The notes under the pieces: model-generated
Database searches by the model: none
Told to the model about the DNA's origin: nothing
What the model saw: only the letters and a program-made list of their open reading frames with translations
Assembly (NCBI GenBank): GCA_963833505.1
Contig: CAWHYG010000006.1
Coordinates: 372,001-436,000, forward strand
Length of the DNA stretch: 64,000 nucleotides
Source: CAWHYG01 sp963833505
Lineage (GTDB): Bacteria > Eisenbacteria > RBG-16-71-46 > CAIMUX01
Reading direction: 5' to 3'
In this document: positions 23,585 to 33,645 of the stretch, piece by piece
Layout: each line of letters begins with the position of its first letter
How positions within the stretch are numbered: position 1 is the first letter of the stretch
Program-made: the position numbers and the translations under genes

Positions 23585-25828
23585 ATGTCGCGATCACCGG
23601 CCCGGATGGGAGTGCGCCCGCGCGCGCTCTTCCTGATTCTGCCGATCCTGTTCTCTCTGCTTCCGCGCGGAATTTCGATCGCCCATGCCGTCGCACCGGT
23701 TCCGAACCCTCCGGTCCTCTTCGCCGCCGCGCCGGTTCCGGACCGCCCGCTTCCCGGCGCCTCCACTCCGGTTCCGGATCGCCGGCTGCCCCGCCCGTTC
23801 TTCGAAGCGGGTCAGATTCAGCCAGGTTCCGCCCAGGAGCGGCCCCCGACACCATGGCATTGGGAGCAGCGGTCCAAGCAGGTCTCGCAGCCGTTCCGCC
23901 TCGCCCTGTCCGGAAGCAACGATCACAGCGACAGCGATCCCCGCTACGCCCTCTACGATCTGCTGCACGTGGACCTTCGCATCCGCTTCGACATCCCGGA
24001 CAGCTCGATCGCAGGATCGGTGGTCTACGACATCCGGAGCCTGGCCGATGGAGTCGACACCATCCTGCTCGACCTGGTCGACTCCCTGACGGTCACCGGC
24101 GCGCTTCGGGACGGCGCCCCCACCGGTATCCAGCATGGGAATCGCCTGCTCACCTTGACCATGAATCCGCCGCTCACGAACGGGCAGGAGGTCCACCTCG
24201 AGGTCGACTATGCCGGCCACCCGCGTCCCGATGGGCTGCAGGGAATGGCTTTTGAATATCATCCTCCGGGACGGGGTCCCGGGAGCGCCCCGATCGTCTC
24301 GACCCTGAGCGAGACCAATTCCGCCCCGTCCTGGTGGCCCTGCAAGGACATCACCTACGACAAGTTCACCATCGACACCTGGCTCACCGTTCCCGACTCG
24401 CTCGTCGCCGGCTCCAACGGGCTTCTGACCGAGGTCCTGCCGGAACAGAACGGATTCGCCACGTATCACTGGACCGAGCACTACCCGATCGCCACCTACC
24501 TCGTTTCCGTGGCCATCAGCAACTACGCAAGCTGGAGCGACACCTACGTCTCCCCCCTGAGCGGACAGTCCATGCCGATCGTCTACTACGCCTATCCCGA
24601 GGACGAGAGCCAGGCCAAGATCGCCTGGGCCCGCACGCCCGAGATGATCCAAGCGTTCGCCCGCCTCTTCGGCGAGTACCCCTTCATCAACGAGAAGTAC
24701 GGGATGGCGGAGTTCAGTCCGGCTGAAGGCATGGAACACCAGACCCTGACCAGCTATCCCTCCTATGACCTCATCTACTCCCAGGAAGACAACGAGCACG
24801 TTGTTTCCCATGAGCTGGCGCATCAGTGGTGGGGCGACCTGGTCACGCCCGCGACCTGGGACGACATCTGGCTCAACGAAGGCTTCGCGGTCTACAGCGA
24901 ATCCCTCTGGGAGGAGCACGTCGGCGGGCGGGCCGGCTATCTGGAACACATGCTCTCGCTGGAACGGGACGATTCGGACTACCCGGGCACGGTCTACCAT
25001 CCCGACTACACATTCAACACGACGGTCTACCTCAAGGGAGCCTGGGTGCTGCACATGCTCCGGCACGTCCTCGGGGATTCGACCTTCTTCGAGGCGCTGC
25101 GCACCTACGGCCGGCAGTACGCCTACCGGAACGCCACGACCGCGGACCTGCGAGCGGTCCTCGAACAGGTGTCAGGCCAGGATCTCGGCCCGTTCTTCCG
25201 GTCGTGGGTCTTCGGGAGGGGCCGGCCCGACTACCAGGCGGCGTGGACGCGTGAGACGTTCCCCTTCGGGCCTCCGCTGATCGACGTCACCCTGCAGCAG
25301 ATCCAACCCGACAGCGTCTTTGCGATGCCGGTCGACCTCGTCTTCCAGTACCGCACCGCTCCGGCCGAAACGCTCAGGGTGGAGAACGATTCGCGGGTCC
25401 AGCAATACTCCTTCCTCGTCTCGGACAGCCCGGAGCAGATCCTCATCGATCCGTCGGATTGGATCCTGAAGAAGGTGAACTACGTCTACGGTGGCACCGG
25501 CGTCCCGGAGCCGGGGCCTGCGGCCGATGCGGAGTGGCGGCTCGCGCCGCCCTGGCCCAATCCTTCGACCAGCGACGTGCATCTGCTCCTGCGCGCGCCG
25601 TCCTCCTGGCGCTCGAGCGCCGCGACGGCGGTTCCGGCCCTCTGGGTCGCCGACGCCGCCGGACGGAAGATCGCCCGCGTCCAGGGCGCGCAGGTCCAAC
25701 CGGGGGCGGTCTCCTACGACTGGAACGGTCGTACGGCACAGGGCCTTTTGGCGCCAGCCGGGACGTACTGGGTCGTCGGCGAGGGTCCGGTACGCGCGCG
25801 GCCGCAGAGGCTGGTGCGGATCCGGTGA
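23585..25828 (+). CDS. Exported M1-family zinc aminopeptidase with FlgD-like tail
   Basis: 747 residues: a signal peptide, a Pro-rich low-complexity stretch with repeated PVPDR units (~30-65), an M1 N-terminal beta domain, and a gluzincin catalytic domain. The latter has the exopeptidase loop EGMEHQTLT (in place of GAMEN), zinc motif HELAHQWWGD (about residue 408) and the third ligand in NEGFAVYSE. The last ~85 residues are a FlgD-like Ig tail (PPWPNPSTSDVHL ... LVRIR). It probably degrades peptides outside the inner membrane. The ATG follows GGAGGAG. Confidence 0.9.
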   Translation: MSRSPARMGVRPRALFLILPILFSLLPRGISIAHAVAPVPNPPVLFAAAPVPDRPLPGASTPVPDRRLPRPFFEAGQIQPGSAQERPPTPWHWEQRSKQVSQPFRLALSGSNDHSDSDPRYALYDLLHVDLRIRFDIPDSSIAGSVVYDIRSLADGVDTILLDLVDSLTVTGALRDGAPTGIQHGNRLLTLTMNPPLTNGQEVHLEVDYAGHPRPDGLQGMAFEYHPPGRGPGSAPIVSTLSETNSAPSWWPCKDITYDKFTIDTWLTVPDSLVAGSNGLLTEVLPEQNGFATYHWTEHYPIATYLVSVAISNYASWSDTYVSPLSGQSMPIVYYAYPEDESQAKIAWARTPEMIQAFARLFGEYPFINEKYGMAEFSPAEGMEHQTLTSYPSYDLIYSQEDNEHVVSHELAHQWWGDLVTPATWDDIWLNEGFAVYSESLWEEHVGGRAGYLEHMLSLERDDSDYPGTVYHPDYTFNTTVYLKGAWVLHMLRHVLGDSTFFEALRTYGRQYAYRNATTADLRAVLEQVSGQDLGPFFRSWVFGRGRPDYQAAWTRETFPFGPPLIDVTLQQIQPDSVFAMPVDLVFQYRTAPAETLRVENDSRVQQYSFLVSDSPEQILIDPSDWILKKVNYVYGGTGVPEPGPAADAEWRLAPPWPNPSTSDVHLLLRAPSSWRSSAATAVPALWVADAAGRKIARVQGAQVQPGAVSYDWNGRTAQGLLAPAGTYWVVGEGPVRARPQRLVRIR

Positions 25829-26002
25829 TCCGTTCGAGCATTCCGTTCTTCAGTTCCTCCTCCCGACGCCAGCCCCTGCAATGCGGACCCGATCCCGAAG
25901 GTACGTTCAAGCACCGGTCTGCGACTCGCCGGACCCTTGCCGGAACCTCAATGCCGATGCTAATCTCAAGCGTTACGTAGAGGATTCTCCCTGGTTGTGG
26001 CG

Positions 26003-26069
26003 CCCCGGGCGAGCACCCGGGGGTGCGGCGTGGGGGCGTGGTTCGCCGGCCCAGGTGCTTGAGCCGGCG
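26003..26069 (+). other. Paired hairpins in the nfnAB leader
   Basis: The gap 25829-26112 contains two GC-rich stem-loops: CCCCGGG-CGAGCA-CCCGGGG (26003-26022) and CGCCGGC / GCCGGCG (26044-26069). No T-run follows either, so they are not simple terminators. They could be leader structure for nfnA, or transcription end signals for the peptidase gene. Nothing else is recognisable in the gap. Confidence 0.4.
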
Positions 26070-26112
26070 GTGGTGTTGAGGCGGGGTGGAATCGCCTGGA
26101 GGGTCACAGCCG

Positions 26113-27084
26113 ATGGAATTGACGCAGTCCCACGGCGTCTGCACGGCCGCGGGCAAGGGTTACCGCATACTCGAGAAGCGGATTCTGGTCGAGGGCGAGG
26201 ACGGCATCCATCTCGCGCTGGTGGACGCCCCGCTCATCGCCCGCCACGCGCGGGCCGGTCAGTTCGTCATAATCCGCGCCGGAGAGCACTCCGAGCGGAT
26301 CCCGCTGACGCTGGCGGCCTACGATCCCCACGCGGGGACGATCACGTTGATCTTCCAGATCGTCGGCCATTCGACCCGCGAGATGGCGGCCTTGAACGCC
26401 GGAGACTCCTTCCTCGACATCCTCGGTCCGCTCGGCACTCCCATCGTGGTCAAGAAGCACGAGACTCCGGTAGTCCTGGTCGGCGGCGGCGTCGGCGTCG
26501 CGCCCATCTGGCCGAAGGTGAAGGAGCTGTACGAGCTGGGCAACCACGTGATCACGATCATCGGCGCGCGCACGAAGCGCCTGCTCATCCTGGAAGAGGA
26601 GCTGAAGAGGATCTCCCACGAGTTCTACGTGACCACCGACGACGGCTCCTACGGGCGCAAGGGCTTCGTCACGCAGCAGCTCCACGACGTGATCGCGCAG
26701 CATGAAGGAAGGATCGCCGAGGTCGTCGCGGTCGGCCCCATCCCGATGATGGACGCGGTGGTGAAGGAAATGGCGGGGAAGTCCTTCCGGGACGTCTTCG
26801 ATCCGGCAATGGACTACGACCCCCGGCGGATTCCCCTCGTGGTCAGCCTGAACCCGATCATGGTGGACGGGACCGGAATGTGCGGAGGCTGCCGCGTACA
26901 GCTCTGGAACGCCTCGAAGGGGCGATACGAGCCCCGCTTCTCCTGCGTCGACGGCCCGGCGTTCGACGGCTACGCCGTCGACTTCGCCACCCTGACCCGC
27001 CGGAACCGGCAGTACCTCGAGTCGGAGCGGAAGATCCAGGAGCCTCACGAAGAGACGAACGACGCGGCAGGAGGTGACCGATGA
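26113..27084 (+). CDS. nfnA: NfnA-like ferredoxin-NADP reductase subunit (sulfide dehydrogenase beta-like)
   Basis: About 323 residues. A ferredoxin-reductase-type FAD domain (AGQFVIIRAGEHSERIPLTL, the RxPLT flavin motif) is followed by an NAD-binding domain (VVLVGGGVGVAPIWP) and a C-terminal Cys cluster (GTGMCGGCRVQL then FSCVDGP) binding 2Fe-2S. In NfnAB this subunit exchanges electrons between NADH and ferredoxin by flavin bifurcation. The gene overlaps nfnB by ATGA. An upstream start at 26086 is possible but ATG 26113 fits homologue length. Confidence 0.88.
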   Translation: MELTQSHGVCTAAGKGYRILEKRILVEGEDGIHLALVDAPLIARHARAGQFVIIRAGEHSERIPLTLAAYDPHAGTITLIFQIVGHSTREMAALNAGDSFLDILGPLGTPIVVKKHETPVVLVGGGVGVAPIWPKVKELYELGNHVITIIGARTKRLLILEEELKRISHEFYVTTDDGSYGRKGFVTQQLHDVIAQHEGRIAEVVAVGPIPMMDAVVKEMAGKSFRDVFDPAMDYDPRRIPLVVSLNPIMVDGTGMCGGCRVQLWNASKGRYEPRFSCVDGPAFDGYAVDFATLTRRNRQYLESERKIQEPHEETNDAAGGDR

Positions 27085-28703
27085 CCGAGGTTCCCGGCAA
27101 GGACGGGGAAATCCGGGCGACCGGCGGCGAAGCGGAAGTCAAGGCTTCCGGACACGGCGGGGTCCCCGACAACGCCGCCGAGATCAAGAAAGCGGCGCTG
27201 AAGCAGAAGACGAAGACCCCGATGCCGATGCAGGACCCGGCGGTCCGCGTCGGGAACTACAGCGAAGTCGAGCTGGGTTACGACTTCGATCTCGCCTTCA
27301 ACGAAAGCAACCGCTGCATATCCTGCGGCGATCCGAAGTGCATTCCCCTCTGTCCGGTCGAGATCAACATCCGAGGGATGATCGACGCCATCAAGAAGGG
27401 AGACCTGGAACAGGCCTTCCAGGTCATCTCGGAAACGAACCTCTTCCCGGCGATCACAGGAAGGGTCTGCCCGCAGGAATCGCAGTGCGAGATGGCCTGC
27501 GTGAAGGGGATCAAGGGCCAGCCGGTCGGGATCGGATATCTGGAGAAGTACCTGGCCGACTGGGCGCGCCGGAACGGCATCCGGCCCAAGGCTGAGATGA
27601 AGCCCAGGAACGGCCGGAAGGTCGCCATCATCGGCTCGGGCCCGGCCGGGCTCACCGCGGCCTACGAGCTGGTCCGCCTCGGCTACGAGTGCACGATCTT
27701 CGAGGCGCTGCATCGTCCCGGCGGCGTGCTGATCTACGGGATCCCCGAGTTCCGCCTGCCCAAGAAGATCGTGGCCTACGAGATCGACAACCTCCGGCAA
27801 CTCGGGGTCGAGATCATCTGCAACGCCCTGATCGGCCGGACCATCACGATGGACGAGCTGCAGGAGCAATACGACGCGGTCATGGTCGGCACCGGCGCCG
27901 GCCTTCCCTACTTCATGAACATCCCGGGGGAAGAGCTTTCGGGGGTCTACAGCGCCAACGAGTACCTGACTCGAGCGAATCTCATGAACGCCCGGTCCTT
28001 CCCGGTCGACCCCACGCCGATCCGGATCGGACAGCGCGTCGCCGTCGTGGGAGGAGGCAACGTCGCCATGGACGCCGCGCGCGTGTCGAAGCGGCTGGGC
28101 GCGGCCGAGGTCGACGTCGTCTACCGGCGGACCCAGACCGAGATGCCGGCCCGGGCCGACGAGGTCCACCACGCCATGGAGGAGGGGGTCAACTTCCTCT
28201 TCCTGCACGCCCCGGTGGCCATCATCGGCGGAGACGACGGATGGGTGCGCGAGCTCGAGATCATCCGGATGGAGCTGGGAGAGCCGGACGAATCGGGCCG
28301 GCGGCGACCGGTCACGATCCAGAACTCCAACTTCCGCAAGCCGTACGACGTGGTGATCATGGCGATCGGGCAGGGTCCGAATCCGCTTCTGGCCAGCCTC
28401 ACGCCCTACCTCAAGACCAACAAATGGGGCCAGCTCATCATCGACCCGAAAACCCTCCAGGTGGCGCTGGACGGCAAGGCCGGCCACCATCCCGCTTCGG
28501 AAGCGGCCGAGCTGGCGGAAGACGCCGGCCCGGCGAAGGAAGGGCCGGTCCGGGTCCCGATCATCTGCGCCGGAGGCGACATCATCGGAAGCCAGGCCGG
28601 CGCCGGAGGCACGGTCATCGCGGCCATGGGGCACGGGAAGATCGCGGCCCGGACCATCCACGAGATGCTGATGGGGAGGTTTCCGGAGGCGGCGAAGAGC
28701 TGA
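27081..28703 (+). CDS. nfnB: NfnB-like NADPH-dependent oxidoreductase / glutamate synthase small-subunit family
   Basis: 540 residues: an N-terminal 4Fe-4S domain (RCISCGDPKCIPLCPVEINI and GRVCPQESQCEMAC), an FAD-binding fold (AIIGSGPAGLTAAYEL), an NADP-binding fold (VAVVGGGNVAMDAARVS) and the closing flavin motif CAGGDIIG. With nfnA immediately upstream it most likely forms the bifurcating NADH-dependent ferredoxin:NADP oxidoreductase. No large GOGAT subunit is adjacent, so glutamate synthase is less likely. About 25 extra residues precede the last flavin motif. Confidence 0.9.
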   Translation: MTEVPGKDGEIRATGGEAEVKASGHGGVPDNAAEIKKAALKQKTKTPMPMQDPAVRVGNYSEVELGYDFDLAFNESNRCISCGDPKCIPLCPVEINIRGMIDAIKKGDLEQAFQVISETNLFPAITGRVCPQESQCEMACVKGIKGQPVGIGYLEKYLADWARRNGIRPKAEMKPRNGRKVAIIGSGPAGLTAAYELVRLGYECTIFEALHRPGGVLIYGIPEFRLPKKIVAYEIDNLRQLGVEIICNALIGRTITMDELQEQYDAVMVGTGAGLPYFMNIPGEELSGVYSANEYLTRANLMNARSFPVDPTPIRIGQRVAVVGGGNVAMDAARVSKRLGAAEVDVVYRRTQTEMPARADEVHHAMEEGVNFLFLHAPVAIIGGDDGWVRELEIIRMELGEPDESGRRRPVTIQNSNFRKPYDVVIMAIGQGPNPLLASLTPYLKTNKWGQLIIDPKTLQVALDGKAGHHPASEAAELAEDAGPAKEGPVRVPIICAGGDIIGSQAGAGGTVIAAMGHGKIAARTIHEMLMGRFPEAAKS

Positions 28704-28914
28704 GCTTCGCCGGGTCGATCCGAGTTGACGGAGTTGAAGCTGAGCTGAGCCGAGGCGAACTGGGTAGAGCTGAGCCGAGCTGCGTCGAGCCCTTCCGGCG
28801 AATCACAGTCATGCGGCTCGGCCCGGGACGCCGGCGCAACCCGCGAATATCAGCGTGACTCGTCGTCGAAGCACCCGACCTTCGTGCTCGCCTCGAGCAC
28901 TCTTCAGGAAACGT

Positions 28915-28973
28915 CGATGGCCACCCCCGGAATCCCGGAAGTGGCCATCGTGGACCCTGGACTTGACAGGGTC
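28915..28973. terminator. Tandem hairpins between convergent nfnB and the beta-helix gene
   Basis: CGATGGCCAC (28915-28924) pairs perfectly with GTGGCCATCG (28941-28950), followed by GACCCTG-GACTTGA-CAGGGTC (28953-28973). Position between two converging stop codons suggests a bidirectional terminator, though neither side has a long T-run. The stretch 28704-28800 is a degenerate run of GAGCTGAG-type words with no other feature. Confidence 0.4.
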
Positions 28974-28981
28974 GTTCCAGG

Positions 28982-30340
28982 TCACCGCACGAGGGTCGCG
29001 GGTGCGGACCACCGGCGTCCGGCGGCATCCGTCACGACCAGGAAGTACCGGCCCGCGGGCGCAGGTCCGCCCCGGCTGTTCCGGCCGTCCCAGGTGATGG
29101 TGGTCCCGCCGGCCGGCACCGGGCCGAGAGCCCAGGACTGGACCGGGATTCCGAGGACATCGATCACCCGGGCCTGCATCCAGCCGTCGGAGGGCACGCG
29201 CAGGTCCCAGGTGATCCGGTCGCGGCTGGGATTCGGGTGGCCGGGGGAGAGGACAAGGCTTGCGATCCCTCGCGCCGGCTCCGGAGCTGAGGACGCCGTG
29301 CAGCCCTGGCCGCGGGCACCGATCAACCGCTGGCACGGGCTGTTCTGCGGCAGGCACGGGGAGATGTTGGTCAGGGTCCAGTCGCCGTCCGTCGTTTGCG
29401 AGCAGGCCACGGGGCCGCAGAACTCCGGATCCGTGTAGACGCAATTACCGTCGTAGCTGTTGTTTCCGTCCCACACACCTATGCCCGTGGTGTCGACGTC
29501 GGTACAGACGAAATCGGCCCCGTAATCCGCGTACATCTCCGACCCCAGCTCCGGGGCGCAGTTACCCCAGAGGATACACCGGCTCAGAACCGCGCGCATG
29601 CTTGTCTCCACTCCACCAGCCATGCCTCCTGTATTCCCGGTAATTGTACAACCCTCGAGGGTGTCGCCGTCGAAGTCGTCCGCGAAGCATACACCTCCTC
29701 CGCCGTCCTCTCCAGCTCGGTTCCCCGAGATCAGGCAGTTCGTGATACGAACGACGATGTTGAATCGGGTCAGGATCCCCCCGCCGGCATTATCTGCCTT
29801 GTTTCCGCTGATCACACAGTGGTCCACGACGCCGTCAAACAGGTACAGACAGATTCCCCCTCCCTCGTAGGCGTGGCAGTCGAGGATCCGGCACTGCGAT
29901 ATCGTCGGCCCGCAGTCCTCGCAGAAAATGCCACCACCGTCGGGGTAGTTATCATCGTTGAGTCCGGTGCCGTTCTCGATGGTGAGGTTCTCGATCCGCG
30001 AGTGGGAGCCCTCCCACTCATGCACCCAGAACCCGCGCCCGAGACCCTGGCAATCGAGGATGGTCTGACCGGCGCCTCCACTCGAGGTCACATCCACGGC
30101 CAGGCCGTGGAGCTCGATATCCCGGTTGCCGGGGCCGGAATAGGTCCCCGGAGCGATGAGCACGATGTCCCCGTCGGCGCTGTTGTCGATCGCCGCCTGG
30201 ATGGTCGGGTAGTCAGCGGGGACGTGCCGCACGGTCGCGTCGGCCCGGCTTGCGAGACCTGCCAACCCGAGCAGCCCGGCGATGAAACGGACGAGGAACA
30301 AGGACCGGGACGACCGAGGGATACCGGCAAGGGTGTTCAT
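28982..30340 (-). CDS. Exported right-handed beta-helix protein with FlgD-like tail
   Basis: About 452 residues: signal peptide (FIAGLLGLAGLASRADA), then a parallel beta-helix of polymorphic-membrane-protein/pectate-lyase type. The helix opens with VRHVPADYPTIQAAIDNSADGD and continues with repeated short turns such as GGGIFCEDCGPTISQC. A C-terminal FlgD-like Ig domain follows (GHPNPSRDRITWDL ... APAGRYFLVV ... ATLVR). Cys-rich turns suggest disulfides outside the cytoplasm. No catalytic residues are recognised; adhesin or carbohydrate-active roles are possible. ATG 30340 has GGAGGC 5 bases upstream. Confidence 0.78.
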   Translation of the reverse strand: MNTLAGIPRSSRSLFLVRFIAGLLGLAGLASRADATVRHVPADYPTIQAAIDNSADGDIVLIAPGTYSGPGNRDIELHGLAVDVTSSGGAGQTILDCQGLGRGFWVHEWEGSHSRIENLTIENGTGLNDDNYPDGGGIFCEDCGPTISQCRILDCHAYEGGGICLYLFDGVVDHCVISGNKADNAGGGILTRFNIVVRITNCLISGNRAGEDGGGGVCFADDFDGDTLEGCTITGNTGGMAGGVETSMRAVLSRCILWGNCAPELGSEMYADYGADFVCTDVDTTGIGVWDGNNSYDGNCVYTDPEFCGPVACSQTTDGDWTLTNISPCLPQNSPCQRLIGARGQGCTASSAPEPARGIASLVLSPGHPNPSRDRITWDLRVPSDGWMQARVIDVLGIPVQSWALGPVPAGGTTITWDGRNSRGGPAPAGRYFLVVTDAAGRRWSAPATLVR

Positions 30341-30395
30341 GGAAGCCTCCGAGAAGCTGTGCGCCCGGATGGGGCCGGGCGCACGGCTCTCTTGA

Positions 30396-33273
30396 CTACT
30401 TGACAATGGTAACAGAATTGCTCTTCGTCTTCCCAGTCTCATCCGTGACGAGAAGGAAGTAGCGCCCTGAAGCGACGCGGGCGCCACGGTTGTCGCGGCC
30501 GTCCCAGAGGATCCGGGTCGTGCCGGCTGATAGATCCCTCCGGGGCCAGGATTTGACGCAACGGCCGTCCACGGAGATCACCCGCAGGTTGACCTTGCCG
30601 GGGGCCCGTTGCTGCACGTTCCAGTAGACCCAGCTGCCGCTCGGGTTGGGCCGCGCTCGGGAAAGCGCCAGCTCCGGGATGAGGATCTGGCGAGGCCGGA
30701 CGCCTGCCGGGTCCATCCCAACCACAAATGTATCCATCTGGGCGGCGTAGTGCCCCGCTCCGACATCCCAGACGTACAGCCCCACCCGCCACAGTCCACC
30801 TCGCGGGCACAGGTATCCGATCTTGACCGGCGGGTCCGACTCGCCGCGGGCTCGGAAGAACTCGTCGTCGATGACCTTCTCGGGACACAGGCCCCCGAAG
30901 ACGGATGTGGCTGTGGCCCGGACCCTGCCGGCATGCGTGTCATTGTCCGAGAAGCGGAAGCTGACTGTGTCGGGATAGGGCCCTGGGTGGCCCAGCGAGT
31001 CGTCGGGCTGGTAGAAGCGCACGTCGAAGAGGCTGGGAGCTTGCGTGTCGGCAATAAGAGATTTGTTGTTGTGGTAAGAGCCTGTCCTGTTCTTCTGCCA
31101 TGAGTAGTCGTTTCCCACCGGTCGGGCGTGCCCGTCATATCCGATCCCGTCCCAAAGCAACCGACCTCGGTCCGAACTCGAGTTGCTCGCCGTGAGCCGT
31201 TTCTCCCACGTGTAACCATGGAAGATGTCCACGAAGTCACCGGGGTTCATATATCCCGAAGAGTCGGGGTCGTCGGCGTCGCCAACGAGCATCGACCGCC
31301 CCGACCGCGGGTTGTCGATCGGGTCGTAGGCCCCGGCGCCGGTCGAGTCCCGCCACCCGATCTGCGCGCGGGTATACGGACACATCTGGCCCGTGAGGAA
31401 GCGATGAGCGTCGACCATGAGGCAGGGAATGATGTGTTGATCTGCGCACGTGTGGTTCGTGTCGGGATCCTCCTGGTTCCCGTTCGTCACCCCGAGGTAT
31501 CCGCATGGCGTGGTGCAAGTGACTGTGTTGGGGTATTCGTCCTCGGCGCCAAAGAGGTGACAGGTCTCGTGCGCCGAGATCTCGCGGAGGGCGCTGACGT
31601 ACCTGTAGGTGCCGCTTCCGTTGTGTTCGAGGAGCACCGATCCCGGTCCGAAGACGTCGAGGCTGAACGAAACCGGAAGGGTCGTGTCCGGCCAGCAAGG
31701 CGGAAAGCGGTGGGTCGCGTTGCAGGAGTCGCGGATGGCGAAATCGGTGATCCACCAGTCGAACGCGGTGCTCCGACCTCCGCGCTTCTGGTTGTCGTAA
31801 AGATAAACCCGACTTTCGTAGGAGCATGCGGGTGGGTTGACCGCCAGCAGGGTATCCATGGCCTGATTGATCCAGACGCTGTCCTGGGATATCGGCAGAA
31901 GGTCCGGTTCGACGGTGGTGTGGATATGGGGCGTTTCCATGATGTGGAAGGTCGCGCCGACGTCCGGCCAGGGGGCCATGTCGGCGAGCCCCGCCAGGCC
32001 TGCCGTGACCGCCGCGACCACGCTGTCGATGCCCGTGGACGACCAGTTCTCGGTCAGGATGTCGTGCGGCCGGTCACAGGGCCCGTCGTCCGTGCTCTCC
32101 ATGAAGAGCAGCGACACCCCGACGTCGCCGATGAGGTACGACCCGGTCTGGCGGTTCGGATCGCGCGGCGGGGTGGTCCACATGGGCACCGGAACGTCGG
32201 GCACGGTTTCGGGGGGGCCGTCGGCCTCCGCCTCCGGCGGGGTGAGTAAGAGGTTCCAGGTCCGCTGGGAGTAGCCGGGCTCACCGGGGCGCAGACTCGC
32301 GGCCACCCCCTCGATCGGATCCGTCGTCGCGACGAGGACCCGCGGATCCGCCGCCACCGCCGCGCGCTGCGCCTCGCTCATCCGGCAGAAAAGCCCGTCC
32401 GGCGCGAGCCAGGCGAGCACGTGCAGGCCGTACTCCGCCTTCAACGCGCGGTAGGTGGCCGCGTAGGCGCTGTCGGAGGTGGCGCCCATCTCGACGAACG
32501 TCCATGGGTCGTCCGACTCCTGGCCGCCGCCGGCGCCTGGGGTCGACGGCAGCATGTTGTTCGCGTTGTTCTGGCCCCGGCCCAGCCCGCCCCCGCTGCA
32601 GTCAGGCACGGATCCGGCCGTGTTGAACCCGAGCGTGCCGTATCCCGCGATCGGATCCATTACGCCGGGCTTGCTGTCATCGACGAAGTACCCGCCCTGC
32701 TCCGGGTGTGCGATGAGCGAGAACTCCGTGGGCGCGTGGTAGTAATTGTACCCGGCGAACCAGTAGCACGGGACCATCGTCCCTGTCTGGGTGGTGTCCC
32801 AGAGCAGGGAGGTAGCCCTTGTTGCTTCCCGGCCAGCCGGTCATGGCCAGTTCGAAGTCCGTGAAGGTGCCATAGGCGCGGACGACCGTGCCGGTTCCAT
32901 CGCTGTAGTCGCCATCGTAGCTCACGCCGAACGTGAGCCCCTTCAAACGCGGGCTGCTGCCCGGCGGGAAGGCCGCGTACACCTTCCAGACCCGCAGGGT
33001 GTCGGGCCCCGCGTCATCGATCTCCGCCCGAACGTCGCCGCATGAGTCCGGCGCCGTCCCTTGGCTGCACACGTTTCCGCCGGCGAACGTAATCCCGGGA
33101 GCGTGGATCACGAGCACGCCACCGGCGTTCGGTCCGGCCAAAGCCGCGGCCGCCGCAAGCATCAGGGCGAACGGAACAATCAGCGAGTGAGTGAGTGAGT
33201 GCGAACGGGACTCATTTGTGTTCAGGAACCGCTTACCGGGCGGGCGATCCCCGCGCACCTCTCGAGCGTTCAT
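30396..33273 (-). pseudogene. Metzincin-like secreted metalloprotease with FlgD-like tail, interrupted by one frameshift
   Basis: The N-terminal part (from ATG 33273, GGAGG upstream) carries a signal peptide and about 150 residues. It loses frame near 32815, where a GGG run occurs in ...PGSNKG, and the second frame continues at once with ATSLLWDTTQTGTM and runs to 30396. Joined, the product is about 955 residues. Bases 31558-31574 encode HETCH within HETCHLFGAED, matching HExxHxxGxxD, a metzincin zinc site with Asp as third ligand. The tail (ARPNPSGSWVYWNV ... ASGRYFLLVTD ... VTIVK) is FlgD-like. One base of sequencing error or a recent mutation would explain the break. Confidence 0.7.
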
Positions 33274-33302
33274 GGCAGACCTCCAATCGTTTCACTGACA
33301 CC

Positions 33303-33321
33303 CTCCGCCTTTCAGGCGGAG
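33303..33321. other. Hairpin in the metzincin gene upstream region
   Basis: CTCCGCC-TTTCA-GGCGGAG, a perfect 7-bp stem with a 5-base loop, about 35 bases upstream of ATG 33273 and so within the probable leader. The rest of 33274-33645 lies between this gene and the stop of the hypothetical gene above it, and shows no gene. I compared it with c-di-GMP riboswitch consensus from memory and it does not fit. Confidence 0.4.
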
Positions 33322-33645
33322 CAACTTGCCAACGATTCAGGTCTCGCGGTGGAAACGACCAGGAAACCGTCCTGGCAAGAACATATCCCCGAGTCCGTTC
33401 CCCCGGATCCGCTCGAACTTGCTGCCGTCCCAAGATGTCCAACGGTCGAGCAATCGACGATAAAGTTACACCCCGCTGCTTAGGTTGTCAAGGCGAAAGG
33501 GGAAAAGCGGTCAACACAGCCGGTTACGGTCGATCCTTCCGCACTCTCGCGAATGCGCCGTCACGTGCAGGCAACCGAGTCGGGGAAAATGCAGGGCCAG
33601 TTCCTCCAGGCGATCCCGGGTGTCTGGTCCTGCCCCGGTCGAGGA

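Noticed and set aside
23594..25066. A 490-codon minus-strand frame opposite the M1 peptidase
   Set aside because: Antisense shadow of a gene with intact zinc-site and signal peptide; no independent evidence.
33274..33460. A c-di-GMP-type riboswitch upstream of the metzincin gene
   Set aside because: One hairpin and an A-rich word suggested it, but the conserved core words and second stem of that class are absent.
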